Below are positions 16,930 to 24,188 of a stretch of DNA of 25,574 nucleotides, piece after piece. Origin of the DNA: MED-G78 sp964343355 (GTDB lineage Bacteria > Pseudomonadota > Gammaproteobacteria > Magnimaribacterales > D2472). The translations under genes were made by a program, and so were the position numbers. Where the stretch lies: the NCBI GenBank assembly GCA_964343355.1, contig CAYFJC010000014.1:1-25574 (forward strand), given 5' to 3'. Each line of letters starts with the position of its first letter. Position 1 is the first letter of the stretch. The notes beneath the pieces are model-generated. The model ran no database searches. It was given only the letters and a program-made list of their open reading frames with translations, and was not told the origin of the DNA.

Positions 16930-17313
16930 GTGACTATAATTTTAGGCTATCTCTACTTTTTTTTAGCTATATTGCAACTCTTGCTTTTAAGTTTTAATTA
17001 CAGTTTTTCAAATTGGATAGCATTACCTAAGAATAAAAATATTTATCTTCAGTCTGAGCTCTTTTTTGTTTTTATTAATGGCTACGTCATATTAAATAGC
17101 TCACCAATTAACTGGATTGTAGGAATTATTATGCTGGGCCATACATACGGAGCCTATACTTTATTATTCAACTCTAAGGAGTTTTATGCTTCATTAGATG
17201 AGCTTAAAGCAATGACATCATATGAAAATATTCTTGATCTTATATCAATTCCAACTCTAGCTATAATAGGCTTTATTATTATTTATTCCTCTTCCCTTAC
17301 CGGAGCAATATAA
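16930..17313 (+). CDS. Membrane protein of unknown function, upstream partner of the SRD5A-like gene
   Basis: 127 residues from GTG 16930 (a TTG at 16924 would add two). No family recognised. It has four hydrophobic stretches: about 1-20, 40-56, 60-78 and 102-125; between the last two lies LFNSKEFYASLDELKAMTSYEN, a likely soluble loop. The protein begins directly with a hydrophobic helix, has no motif cysteines or histidine clusters, and ends 5 bp before the ATG of the SRD5A-like gene, so the two are probably cotranscribed. It may be a membrane partner of that enzyme, but this is only inferred from spacing. Confidence 0.6.
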   Translation: MTIILGYLYFFLAILQLLLLSFNYSFSNWIALPKNKNIYLQSELFFVFINGYVILNSSPINWIVGIIMLGHTYGAYTLLFNSKEFYASLDELKAMTSYENILDLISIPTLAIIGFIIIYSSSLTGAI

Positions 17314-17318
17314 AGCTC

Positions 17319-18068
17319 ATGAGTTCATTTAATATTTTCTCAATAACTTGGATTGCTATTGCTGTAGTTATCTTCTTTTCCCTCTTTTTTGTAGTAGCTC
17401 CATATGGGAGGCATATTAAAGATGGTTGGGGTCCTAAAGTATCTGCAAGATTCGGCTGGGTCTTTATGGAATCTCCATGTGTATTCTTAATGCTTATATT
17501 GGCTGCAGGTGCCTGGGAATCATTAAACCTAGTCCAAGTTATCTTTTTAGCTCTCTGGCTTACACACTATGTGCATAGAACCTTTATTTGGCCTTATAGA
17601 GTCGACATGACAGGCAAAGAGATGCCTTTAACTATCGCTTTATCAGCTTTCTTCTTTAATATTGTGAATGTTTCAATCCAAGGTTATTGGATATTTTATT
17701 TTGCTAGCTATTCTTTAGATTGGCTAGGGTCGCCAGCATTTATTATTGGAATCTGTATTTTCATCTCCGGGCTTTATATAAATATACGCTCAGATTATAT
17801 TTTAATTAATCTAAGAAAAGAAAAAGGCCCTGGTTACCATATTGCAAATAACTTTTTATTTAAGCGCATTTCATCACCTAATTATTTTGGTGAATTGTTA
17901 GAATGGATGGGCTGGGCTATTCTTACTTTTAGCCTTTCAGGATTTATATTTTTCTTATGGACTTTCGCTAATCTATTTCCAAGAGCTATGGCTAATCATA
18001 AATGGTACAAAAACGAGTTTAAAGAATACCCCGAATCCAGAAAGGCAATCCTGCCTTGGATCATTTGA
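17319..18068 (+). CDS. Steroid 5-alpha-reductase (SRD5A1/2-like) family membrane enzyme
   Basis: 249 residues, close to human SRD5A1/2 (254-259). Matches run over the whole length: APYGRHIK near the N-terminus, Glu51 in FMESP (catalytic Glu57 of SRD5A2), HYVHRTF with Tyr84 (SRD5A2 Tyr91), QGYWIFYF, NIRSDYILINLRK, GPGYHI, SSPNYFGELLEWMGWA (187-200), FANLFPRAMANHKWY and the terminal RKAILPWI. About seven membrane helices. The family uses NADPH to reduce a C=C bond conjugated to a ketone in steroids, or polyprenol-like substrates in SRD5A3-type enzymes. Catalytic residues are kept, so it is probably active; the bacterial substrate is unknown (exogenous sterols, hopanoid-like or enone lipids). 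It is more like the eukaryotic reductases than the shorter DUF1295 relatives. Confidence 0.85.
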   Translation: MSSFNIFSITWIAIAVVIFFSLFFVVAPYGRHIKDGWGPKVSARFGWVFMESPCVFLMLILAAGAWESLNLVQVIFLALWLTHYVHRTFIWPYRVDMTGKEMPLTIALSAFFFNIVNVSIQGYWIFYFASYSLDWLGSPAFIIGICIFISGLYINIRSDYILINLRKEKGPGYHIANNFLFKRISSPNYFGELLEWMGWAILTFSLSGFIFFLWTFANLFPRAMANHKWYKNEFKEYPESRKAILPWII

Positions 18069-18101
18069 AGCTAATTTCAAAAAAAGTTTTTTACAAGCAA
18101 A

Positions 18102-18118
18102 AGCTTAGAGACTAAGCT
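18102..18118. terminator. Bidirectional terminator hairpin
   Basis: AGCTTAG-AGA-CTAAGCT perfect 7-bp stem. On the plus strand CTATTCTTTTTT follows; on the minus strand TTTTGCTTG follows. It ends the SRD5A-like transcript and overlaps the stop codon of the small basic gene on the other strand. Confidence 0.7.
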
Positions 18119-18243
18119 CTATTCTTTTTTATCTTTCTTACTTTTCTATAAAGATTTTCTTTGTGTTCTAAAACAATCTTTTTAATTGATTTTCGCTTTT
18201 TGCTGGCTTGTTCTGAGTTTGCCAAACGTTCTGCTTTATTGAT
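18112..18243 (-). CDS. Small basic protein (43 residues), possible AUC start
   Basis: The frame opens directly after an in-frame TGA and reads NKAERLANSEQASKKRKSIK and on to a KIKKNRA end; roughly two in five residues are Lys or Arg. It starts at ATC 18243, 6 nt after AAGGAG. An overlapping ATG only 2 nt from that sequence reads three codons then stops. The alternative start is TTG at codon 7 (37 residues). It has no hydrophobic segment and would be a soluble nucleic-acid- or ribosome-binding type of peptide by charge alone. Family not recognised. It is divergent from hflX. Coding status rests on the open frame, Shine-Dalgarno sequence and following terminator. Confidence 0.45.
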   Translation of the reverse strand: MNKAERLANSEQASKKRKSIKKIVLEHKENLYRKVRKIKKNRA

Positions 18244-18283
18244 TCATCTCTCCTTAAACATTAAAAATTAATGCCTACCTAAA

Positions 18284-18289
18284 TATAAT
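18284..18289 (+). promoter_or_regulatory. Consensus -10 upstream of hflX
   Basis: TATAAT with a weak -35 (TTAAAA, 18261-18266, 17-nt spacer). It gives a leader of about 35 nt that contains a six-codon frame (ATG 18317 to TGA 18337) overlapping the hflX ATG. Confidence 0.5.
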
Positions 18290-18329
18290 AGCAAAAAATT
18301 CGATAAAGGTTCTACAATGAAAGCAATAT

Positions 18330-19634
18330 ATGATTGAAGTCCCAGTATCAACACCTCAAAAAGCAATTATTGTGCAAATAGAAGTCACTTCTTTACAAAA
18401 AGATCAGTCTGCTATTAATGCTTTTACTGAATTCAAGGATTTATCAAGATCCTCAGGAGTTGAGATCTTAGGTGAAATATCAGGCAAGCAGGATGTACCG
18501 CTAGCTAGCCATTTTTTAAAAAAGGGCAAGATAGAGGAGATCAAGAGATTTGTTGAGGAGACTTGTGCTGAAATTGTTATCTTTAATCATACACTTTCTC
18601 CTTCACAAGAAAGAAATCTTGAAAATGAATTCAATGTAAGGGTTGTCGATAGAACTGGACTTATTTTGGATATTTTTGCTTCAAGAGCTTCAACTCACAT
18701 AGGTAAACTACAAGTTGAATTAGCTCAGCTAACTCATCTATCAACTAGATTGATTAGGGCATGGACTCACTTAGAGAGACAAAAAGGTGGCATTGGACTT
18801 CGCGGCCCAGGTGAGACTCAGCTAGAGACCGATAAAAGGCTAATCAATAATAGAATTAAAACCATTAAAGCCAGATTAGATAAAAGTCACAAGCAAAAGA
18901 AAATAAATCAGTATTCACGAATGAAGAGTCGCAATAAGCTTGTAGCTCTAGTTGGATATACCAATGCTGGCAAGACAACATTATTTAATAGACTCACAGA
19001 CAATGAGCAATATGCTGCAGATAAATTATTTGCAACACTAGACTCCGTAACTAGAAAGAATATAGATCCAGAGCTAAGCTCTATATTATTTTCAGATACA
19101 GTTGGTTTTATTTCAGACCTACCAACTCATTTAATAGAATCTTTTAAAGGGACATTAGACGAGCTTAAGTCAGCTGATTTATTGCTTCATGTAGTAGATA
19201 TTTCAGATCCTGATTACAGATTTAAAGTTTCCCAGGTTGATATCTTGCTTGAGGAACTGGGTATTTCTAAAATCCCTCAAATTCGCATCAATAATAAAAG
19301 TGATATTAAAGGTTATGATGATTATGAATCAAGATCAGATATTGAATCAAGACAGATATGGATTTCTGCAGAAAAAAATAAAGGATTGGATCAATTAAGA
19401 GAATCTATAAGCAATACATTATTTGAAGGAATATATAGAGGCTGGATTTCTCTTGATGCAAAATTAGGAAATATTAGATCAAAACTTTATAGCATGGGCT
19501 GTATTCTTGAAGAAAAAATAACTGATATCGGCACAATGTATATATCTATTAATATAGGAAATGACGAATTAAAAAGGTTTACTGATATGGAAGGCTTTAA
19601 TCTAATAGATGAAGATGATCCATTTATACAATAA
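18330..19634 (+). CDS. hflX: Ribosome-associated GTPase HflX
   Basis: 434 residues. The N-terminal HflX domain contains ASHFLKKGKIEEI (about 59-71), FNHTLSPSQERNLE and VVDRTGLILDIFA; the glycine-rich linker is GGIGLRGPGETQLETDKR (153-170). The G domain follows: P-loop GYTNAGKTT (209-217), DTVGFI (G3), NKSD (G4) and ISAEK (G5). HflX binds the 50S subunit, splits stalled 70S ribosomes and aids rescue under stress. In many gammaproteobacteria it follows hfq; here hfq is absent and the gene stands alone with its own TATAAT. ATG 18330 has only a weak Shine-Dalgarno sequence, and a six-codon upstream frame with a better AAAGG overlaps it, suggesting translational coupling. Confidence 0.95.
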   Translation: MIEVPVSTPQKAIIVQIEVTSLQKDQSAINAFTEFKDLSRSSGVEILGEISGKQDVPLASHFLKKGKIEEIKRFVEETCAEIVIFNHTLSPSQERNLENEFNVRVVDRTGLILDIFASRASTHIGKLQVELAQLTHLSTRLIRAWTHLERQKGGIGLRGPGETQLETDKRLINNRIKTIKARLDKSHKQKKINQYSRMKSRNKLVALVGYTNAGKTTLFNRLTDNEQYAADKLFATLDSVTRKNIDPELSSILFSDTVGFISDLPTHLIESFKGTLDELKSADLLLHVVDISDPDYRFKVSQVDILLEELGISKIPQIRINNKSDIKGYDDYESRSDIESRQIWISAEKNKGLDQLRESISNTLFEGIYRGWISLDAKLGNIRSKLYSMGCILEEKITDIGTMYISINIGNDELKRFTDMEGFNLIDEDDPFIQ

Positions 19635-19640
19635 AACAAA

Positions 19641-19669
19641 TTGCCTAGTTCCCATTTTTTAAATAAACT
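19641..19669 (+). promoter_or_regulatory. Promoter of the doxX-family gene, leaderless geometry
   Basis: TTGCCT (19641-19646), 17-nt spacer, TAAACT (19664-19669), six bases AATTAT, then ATG 19676. There is no Shine-Dalgarno sequence. Confidence 0.5.
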
Positions 19670-19675
19670 AATTAT

Positions 19676-20104
19676 ATGAATAGCTTAAATAAAACATTAG
19701 ACGCAATTGCAAAACCTTTTCTTGGGATAACCCCTTGGTTATTAAGACTTTCTTTAGGAGTTAGTTTTTTTCTTCATGGTTACGGTAAATTGCCTTTGCC
19801 TCCACAAAACCTCGTTAAGTGGTTTGAGAGTGGAGGAATGCCAGCTCCTGATGTAGTAGCTTCAGCTGTTTCAATAGGTGAAATGTCAGCTGGACTAGGA
19901 ATTATCTTAGGTGGCTTCTTTGCTAATAATCTAGGCAATCTCATTACCAGGCTTTCGGGCGGGGCGGTGGTTGTAATTATGATAGGTGCTTTTTATTTAG
20001 GACATCCTGAATGGTTTATAACTCCTAAATTATTTAAATCAGAACAAATTTTCTTATTTACCTTAGGTCTATATTTTGCAATAAGAGGAAACTCCAAAGC
20101 TTAA
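19676..20104 (+). CDS. DoxX-family membrane protein
   Basis: 142 residues, four hydrophobic helices. DoxX-type signature: LLRLSLGVSFFLHGYGKL (23-40), then a periplasmic/loop WFESGGMPAPDVVASAVSIGEMSAGLGIILGGF and a last helix ending RGNSKA. DoxX proteins are small quinone-related or redox-stress-linked membrane proteins; individual functions are mostly unknown. It follows hflX by 41 bp but has its own promoter in that gap. An A/T-rich inverted repeat (TATATATT-CTCTT-AATATATA) lies just after the stop and could end the transcript weakly. Confidence 0.8.
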   Translation: MNSLNKTLDAIAKPFLGITPWLLRLSLGVSFFLHGYGKLPLPPQNLVKWFESGGMPAPDVVASAVSIGEMSAGLGIILGGFFANNLGNLITRLSGGAVVVIMIGAFYLGHPEWFITPKLFKSEQIFLFTLGLYFAIRGNSKA

Positions 20105-20165
20105 AAGGTCTATTAGGTTATATATTCTCTTAATATATAGCTCTTAAATAAATACATATAAATAC

Positions 20166-20194
20166 TTGTAAATCTAAATGATAATGATTATCAT
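20166..20194 (+). promoter_or_regulatory. Promoter of the FecA-like receptor
   Basis: TTGTAA (20166-20171), 17-nt spacer, TATCAT (20189-20194). The -10 lies inside the Fur box, the standard arrangement for iron repression. Confidence 0.55.
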
Positions 20195-20195
20195 T
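20177..20195. promoter_or_regulatory. Fur box
   Basis: AATGATAATGATTATCATT, a perfect 9-1-9 palindrome containing the classical 7-1-7 Fur core TGATAATnATTATCA with no mismatch. It predicts repression of the following receptor by Fe(II)-Fur. Confidence 0.92.
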
Positions 20196-20230
20196 CCCGA
20201 ATCTAACCAAACATACATGGAGTCTTGTTT

Positions 20231-22393
20231 ATGAGTATTAATATAAAAGTCTTAAATTCGTTTGCTTTCTTGGCATTATTTAGCTTAAGTGCATATGCTG
20301 AAATGGAAATGAATACAGTTGAAACCGTTACTATAGTAGGTTCACAGGAAGATGTAGCAGGTTCTGCAACAGTTCTTTCTAATGAGGATCTAGCCAAAAT
20401 GGTTGACACTGATATACACAAAATTTTATCAGCTGTTCCTGGAGTTTATGTTAGAACTGAAGATGGATATGGTCTTAGACCAAATATATCTATTCGAGGA
20501 ACTGCTCCTGATAGATCTGGAAAAATTACTTTAATGGAAGATGGGGTGCTTATTGCTCCAGCTCCATATACATCTGCATCAGCATACTATTTCCCAACTA
20601 CTGGAAGAATAAATGCTGTTGAAGTTCTTAAAGGGCCTGCAGCAATTACTCAAGGACCATCTACTATTGGTGGAGCTATTAATATGATTAGTACTCCAAT
20701 TCCAGAGGCTAATGGCGGTTTTGTTACTCAAGAATTAGGAAGTGATGGACTTTCAAGAACACATGCTACTTATGGAGTTAATAATGGAACTCTTTCAGGT
20801 TTAGTAGAAATTCATGAAAATTCAGCTGATGGATTTGATTCAATTATGAATGTAGGTGGCGATACTGGTTTTGATAAATCTGATTTTCTTGCAAAATTAA
20901 GATATACATCAGGCGTTCACGAGCTTACTTTTAAAATGTTAGATATAGATGAAACGTCTAATCAAACTTATGTTGGTTTAACTCAATCAAGCTTTGAAAA
21001 TAGCCCTAGAAAAAGATATGGCATGAGTGCTTATGACGTTATGAATAATGATGGCGAGCAAACTTCTTTTGCTTACGTTGGTAATTTTGAAGCATTTACT
21101 TTAACCGCAACTACGTGGAGTAATGACTACCACAGAGATTGGTTTAAAGTTGATAAAGCTAATAGCACTAAAGCACATGGTGTGGAAGATGGTATTGATG
21201 AAGTTATCGCTGCTGCAAATGGCGGAGATGCTAATGCTCAAGCTATTCTTGATGGTAACTTAGCTGTAACTGTTAAGTTAAAGCATAACAATAGATTCTA
21301 TACAAATGAAGGCATGCAATTTAATCTTTCAAAAGAAATTGGTAACAATGCTGTAACTTTTGGTTATAGAGATATGGAAGATTCTGAAAGCAGACTTCAA
21401 AGTTATGAGTGTACTGATCAAGCAGTAGGTGGAAGCCTTTCCGCTCTAGTTTCATGCTCAACTGGCTTTACAGGAAGCAATAATAGATTAAGAACTACAA
21501 CTGCAACATCATGGTTCATTCAAGATACTATTACTATGGGTGCTTTAGCAGTTACTGTTGGCTATAGATCTGAAGAATTTGATAAAGTTGAATTGAGATG
21601 GGATGACGGTGTTCCAACAAGAACTATGCTAAATTCAAGCTATCCTAAGAACTCTTCTGGTGACTATACAACTTCAGGAGTTGGAGCTACATACGACCTT
21701 AATGACAATCTAAAACTAGTTGCAGGTTTCCATCAAGGTATGTCACCTGTGTTTGGTGGAGATGCTGAGCAAGCTGACAATATGGAGCTTGGGTTTAGAT
21801 ACAACAAAGATGTAACAGCATTAGAAGTAATGTATTTTGCCAGTGATTACGCAAACCTAGTCGGAGAATGTAAAAATTCTAGCGGCGGAGACTGTGAAGC
21901 TGGTGATACTTTTAGCGGCGGAGAAGTTGATGTATCAGGTTTTGAAGTAACAGCTTCAACTGTTGTTGATGGTCCTGATAGTATTTCATATCCAATGGCA
22001 TTAACTTATGCAAGAACTTCATCTGAATTCCAATCAAGTTTTGATTCAGATTACTTTGGAACTGTTGCTTCGGGCGATGACGTACCTTACCTTCCTGCAT
22101 CTCAATTAGCAGCTGTAGTAGGTTTTGTTACAGATACTGGCTTAAGCGGAGACATGAGACTTGTTAAGTATGGAAGTACTTGTTCAACTGCTCAGTGTGG
22201 TGAATTTGAAAATATAGAATCATATACATTTCTTGATTTAAGTCTTAGACAAAAATTAAGTGAAAGTATGACTTTATACACTGTTGTTGAAAATATAAAT
22301 GACGATGTAGATATAGTATCGAGAGCACCAAAAAATGGAGCAAGATCGCAAAAACCTAAATCTATAAAAGTTGGTTTTACTTACAACTTCTAG
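20231..22393 (+). CDS. Fur-regulated TonB-dependent receptor, FecA-like
   Basis: 720 residues from ATG 20231; the in-frame TTG at 20225 is only 2 nt from the TGGAG Shine-Dalgarno, whereas 20231 has 8 nt. Signal peptide ends ...LSAYA, TonB box VETVTIVG, then the plug with the FecA-type run EDGYGLRPNISIRGTAPDRS, MEDGVLIAPAPYTSASAYYFP, VEVLKGPAAITQGPSTIGGAIN. Barrel ends IKVGFTYNF. FecA-like receptors import ferric citrate or other ferric chelates across the outer membrane. The perfect Fur box supports an iron cargo; the exact chelate is unknown. There is no fecI/fecR pair nearby and no evident N-terminal signalling domain, so control is by Fur alone. A strong terminator follows. Confidence 0.92.
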   Translation: MSINIKVLNSFAFLALFSLSAYAEMEMNTVETVTIVGSQEDVAGSATVLSNEDLAKMVDTDIHKILSAVPGVYVRTEDGYGLRPNISIRGTAPDRSGKITLMEDGVLIAPAPYTSASAYYFPTTGRINAVEVLKGPAAITQGPSTIGGAINMISTPIPEANGGFVTQELGSDGLSRTHATYGVNNGTLSGLVEIHENSADGFDSIMNVGGDTGFDKSDFLAKLRYTSGVHELTFKMLDIDETSNQTYVGLTQSSFENSPRKRYGMSAYDVMNNDGEQTSFAYVGNFEAFTLTATTWSNDYHRDWFKVDKANSTKAHGVEDGIDEVIAAANGGDANAQAILDGNLAVTVKLKHNNRFYTNEGMQFNLSKEIGNNAVTFGYRDMEDSESRLQSYECTDQAVGGSLSALVSCSTGFTGSNNRLRTTTATSWFIQDTITMGALAVTVGYRSEEFDKVELRWDDGVPTRTMLNSSYPKNSSGDYTTSGVGATYDLNDNLKLVAGFHQGMSPVFGGDAEQADNMELGFRYNKDVTALEVMYFASDYANLVGECKNSSGGDCEAGDTFSGGEVDVSGFEVTASTVVDGPDSISYPMALTYARTSSEFQSSFDSDYFGTVASGDDVPYLPASQLAAVVGFVTDTGLSGDMRLVKYGSTCSTAQCGEFENIESYTFLDLSLRQKLSESMTLYTVVENINDDVDIVSRAPKNGARSQKPKSIKVGFTYNF

Positions 22394-22406
22394 TAAATAA
22401 TTTAAG

Positions 22407-22442
22407 AGAGAGCTATTTTTAATTAAGTAGCTCTCTTTTTTT
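22407..22442 (+). terminator. Rho-independent terminator of the FecA-like gene
   Basis: AGAGAGCTA (22407-22415) pairs with TAGCTCTCT (22428-22436), 12-nt loop, followed by a seven-T run. Confidence 0.9.
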
Positions 22443-22496
22443 ATGTCTTAGATAAAAGACCTTTAATTAACTAAGTATTTTGTCGGTTATATAGGG

Positions 22497-22525
22497 TTAC
22501 AAGTTAATCTTTAATACAGTACAAT
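22497..22525 (+). promoter_or_regulatory. Promoter of tRNA-Ala
   Basis: TTACAA (22497-22502), 17-nt spacer, TACAAT (22520-22525), 15 nt before the mature tRNA 5' end. Confidence 0.6.
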
Positions 22526-22540
22526 TACCGACTCATTCGT

Positions 22541-22616
22541 GGGGCTATAGCTCAGCTGGGAGAGCACCTGCTTTGCAAGCAGGGGGTCCGCGGTTCGATC
22601 CCGCGTAGCTCCACCA
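22541..22616 (+). tRNA. tRNA-Ala (anticodon UGC), CCA encoded
   Basis: A 76-nt cloverleaf: acceptor GGGGCTA/TAGCTCC including the G3:U70 wobble that identifies tRNA-Ala, D arm, anticodon stem CCTGC/GCAGG with loop TTTGCAA (anticodon TGC), GGTTCGATCC T arm, and genomic CCA. It stands alone, not inside an rRNA operon in this window. Confidence 0.97.
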
Positions 22617-22651
22617 CTTATCAAATCTGAAATTTTATAGAAAGATAAGTT

Positions 22652-22660
22652 TGTTATAGT
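22652..22660 (+). promoter_or_regulatory. Extended -10 promoter of the LOG-family gene, leaderless geometry
   Basis: TGT-TATAGT (22652-22660) followed by six bases ACAGTT and ATG 22667. The weak -35 region is compensated by the TGn extension. Confidence 0.5.
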
Positions 22661-22666
22661 ACAGTT

Positions 22667-23434
22667 ATGACAAAACCTAAAGATACAAAAACCCCAGTAA
22701 TAGAAAAAGCCTACAAAAATTTAGATTTTTTGACCAGCAAGGATGCTCGCCCTCTAAGAATTTTATCTGAATACCTTTACCCAAAATCACAACTTGAAGA
22801 GCAAAAGGTTGAAGATACCATAGTGATTTTTGGATCAGCAAGAGCGCCATCTCCTGAAGATCTAGGTGGAGAAGAAAGACTCAGTAAAAACACTAAATTA
22901 GCTGAGTACTACAATGCCACAAGAGAGCTCTCAAAAAAATTGACAGAATGGTCTCTTAATTTGGAAGGTCAGTATCAAAAATATGTTGTTTGTTCAGGCG
23001 GAGGTCCAGGTATCATGATCGCAGCGAACAGAGGTGCATGTGATGCTGGAGGCAAAAGTATGGCGCTTAGGATTTCTCTACCCTTTGAAAATATTCCAAA
23101 TCCATATGTGACACCAGAGTTAGATTTTGAATTCCATTATTTTTTTACAAGAAAATTTTGGTTCACCTATCCAGCAAAAGCCCTGGTAATTATGCCTGGC
23201 GGCTTTGGAACCATGGACGAATTTTTCGAAATTCTCACACTTATTCAGACTAAAAAAATTACAAAAAATCTACCCATAGTACTTTTTGGAAAAGAGTTCT
23301 GGAGCAAGTTAATTAATTTTGAAACCTTGGTTGAATTTGGAACAATAGACAGAAAAGACTTGGATCTATTTTTTGTTACCAGCAGTGTGGACGATGCTTT
23401 TAATCACATTACATCTAGACTCCATCCAGAATAA
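22667..23434 (+). CDS. LOG-family (lysine decarboxylase-like, TIGR00730-type) nucleotide hydrolase
   Basis: 255 residues, Rossmann-like fold. VIFGSARAPSP (about 53-63), CSGGGPGIMIAANRGACDAGGKS, and the family hallmark PGGFGTMDEFFEILTLIQT (about 177-195). LOG proteins cleave nucleoside 5'-monophosphates to base and ribose 5-phosphate (in plants, cytokinin activation; in E. coli PpnN, purine and pyrimidine monophosphates). It has an N-terminal segment of about 50 residues before the core, longer than the 190-residue plant-type proteins. Cytoplasmic, single gene with its own promoter behind tRNA-Ala. No typical terminator follows. Confidence 0.85.
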   Translation: MTKPKDTKTPVIEKAYKNLDFLTSKDARPLRILSEYLYPKSQLEEQKVEDTIVIFGSARAPSPEDLGGEERLSKNTKLAEYYNATRELSKKLTEWSLNLEGQYQKYVVCSGGGPGIMIAANRGACDAGGKSMALRISLPFENIPNPYVTPELDFEFHYFFTRKFWFTYPAKALVIMPGGFGTMDEFFEILTLIQTKKITKNLPIVLFGKEFWSKLINFETLVEFGTIDRKDLDLFFVTSSVDDAFNHITSRLHPE

Positions 23435-23682
23435 TCAAGACAAGAACGAGCTGCGGAGACAATTTTTGTAGGAGGTGTTAGGCTTTCTTCATCCTCTAAC
23501 TTGAGCTAATTGCTTGGAGAAGGGGACTAATTGGTTCTATTCTTAAAACAGCAGCCTCACCATTTTTTTTAATGCACTAACCAATAGGTAAAAAATTAAT
23601 AATATAGTTTTTACTCTAAAGATCAGAGTATGTTTTATTATTTATTGGTGCGAGTCTTGTAACTCAGCTTGATGGAGAAATA
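23435..23682. other. Intergenic region of 248 bp without a recognisable gene
   Basis: No open frame with a ribosome site was found on either strand. A T8 run lies at 23563-23570, preceded by GCAGCCTC, which can pair at long range with GAGCTGC (23448-23454, one bulge). A small RNA ending at the T run is conceivable but weakly supported. ACTC...GAGT around 23610-23630 is a minor repeat. The region separates the convergent LOG and MntX-like genes. Confidence 0.4.
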
Positions 23683-24162
23683 TTATTGTACATTAGCAAT
23701 GTCGCTTAATATTCTCTTCTTCTTAAATTTATTAAAATATTCAAATAGCAGATAAAACCAAAATCCATTAATTATGGGTTCTACAAATGCATCAATAACT
23801 GCAAGATTTAAAGGCGCACCTGTTAGTAATCTATTGCATGTCATAGCAATAAGAATGTGACCAATCGTATAGAGAAATGCTAATAAAAAACCAATCTGAT
23901 CAACACTTATAAATGTTAGATTACTTGATTCAATTTTGTTAACCAATGTTTTCTTTAGATAAACTAAGAGAAAATAGAACCAAAATCCATTAATTATGGG
24001 TTCTACAAATGCATCCGCTACAGCCATATCAAGAGATGCGCCGGTAATGATTCTATTGCATGCCATAGCAACAAGAATATGACCTATGGTATAAATTATA
24101 GATAGATAAAGATTCTCATATTTGAAAATTTTTACATCATCATATTGCAAGTTATTTTTCAT
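23683..24162 (-). CDS. Tandem-repeat DUF2061 membrane protein, candidate manganese transporter (MntX-like)
   Basis: 159 residues from ATG 24160-24162; the frame stays open further upstream but would run through the promoter and into mntR. Two homologous halves 74 residues apart each read TIGHILxAMxCNRxxTGAxL, then DAFVEPIINGFWFY. Each holds two hydrophobic segments, so about four helices in the inner membrane. This is DUF2061-type sequence. MntX, described in marine alpha- and gammaproteobacteria as a manganese importer, is a small inner-membrane protein under manganese control; I link the two from memory, not by alignment. The MntR-like box on its promoter and the divergent mntR make a manganese role likely. 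His, Cys, Asn, Asp and Glu in the repeats are plausible ligands. Confidence 0.7.
   Translation of the reverse strand: MKNNLQYDDVKIFKYENLYLSIIYTIGHILVAMACNRIITGASLDMAVADAFVEPIINGFWFYFLLVYLKKTLVNKIESSNLTFISVDQIGFLLAFLYTIGHILIAMTCNRLLTGAPLNLAVIDAFVEPIINGFWFYLLFEYFNKFKKKRILSDIANVQ
23756..24015. repeat. 38-bp exact internal direct repeat within the DUF2061 gene
   Basis: Bases 23756-23793 and 23978-24015 are identical over 38 bp, 222 bp (74 codons) apart and in frame, coding the DAFVEPIINGFWF part of each half. The flanks are similar at protein level but diverged in DNA. Confidence 0.85.
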
Positions 24163-24168
24163 AAAACG

Positions 24169-24188
24169 AATGTAGCAATGGCTACGGA
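24169..24188. promoter_or_regulatory. MntR-like operator
   Basis: AATGTAGCAATGGCTACGGA, with the perfect inverted repeat GTAGC-AATG-GCTAC. Against the E. coli MntR box as remembered (AACATAGCAAAGGCTATGTT) 14 of 20 bases agree, including 11 of 12 in the core TAGCAAxGGCTA. It covers the -10 of the membrane gene and lies just before the mntR -10. Confidence 0.75.

Noticed and set aside
20203..20421. Antisense frame over the start of the FecA-like receptor
   Set aside because: It overlaps the signal peptide and plug of a clear gene, with no promoter or ribosome site of its own.
21912..22100. Antisense frame within the FecA-like barrel
   Set aside because: Its Gln/Leu/His-rich translation is an artefact of barrel codons.
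23435..23682. Possible small RNA before the T8 run
   Set aside because: Only a bulged 7-bp long-range pairing supports it; there is no local terminator hairpin and no recognisable promoter.
23683..24162. PACE-family drug efflux identity for the DUF2061 gene
   Set aside because: The repeated TIGHIL/DAFVEPIINGFW units fit DUF2061 better, and the MntR-like box points to manganese rather than drug efflux.
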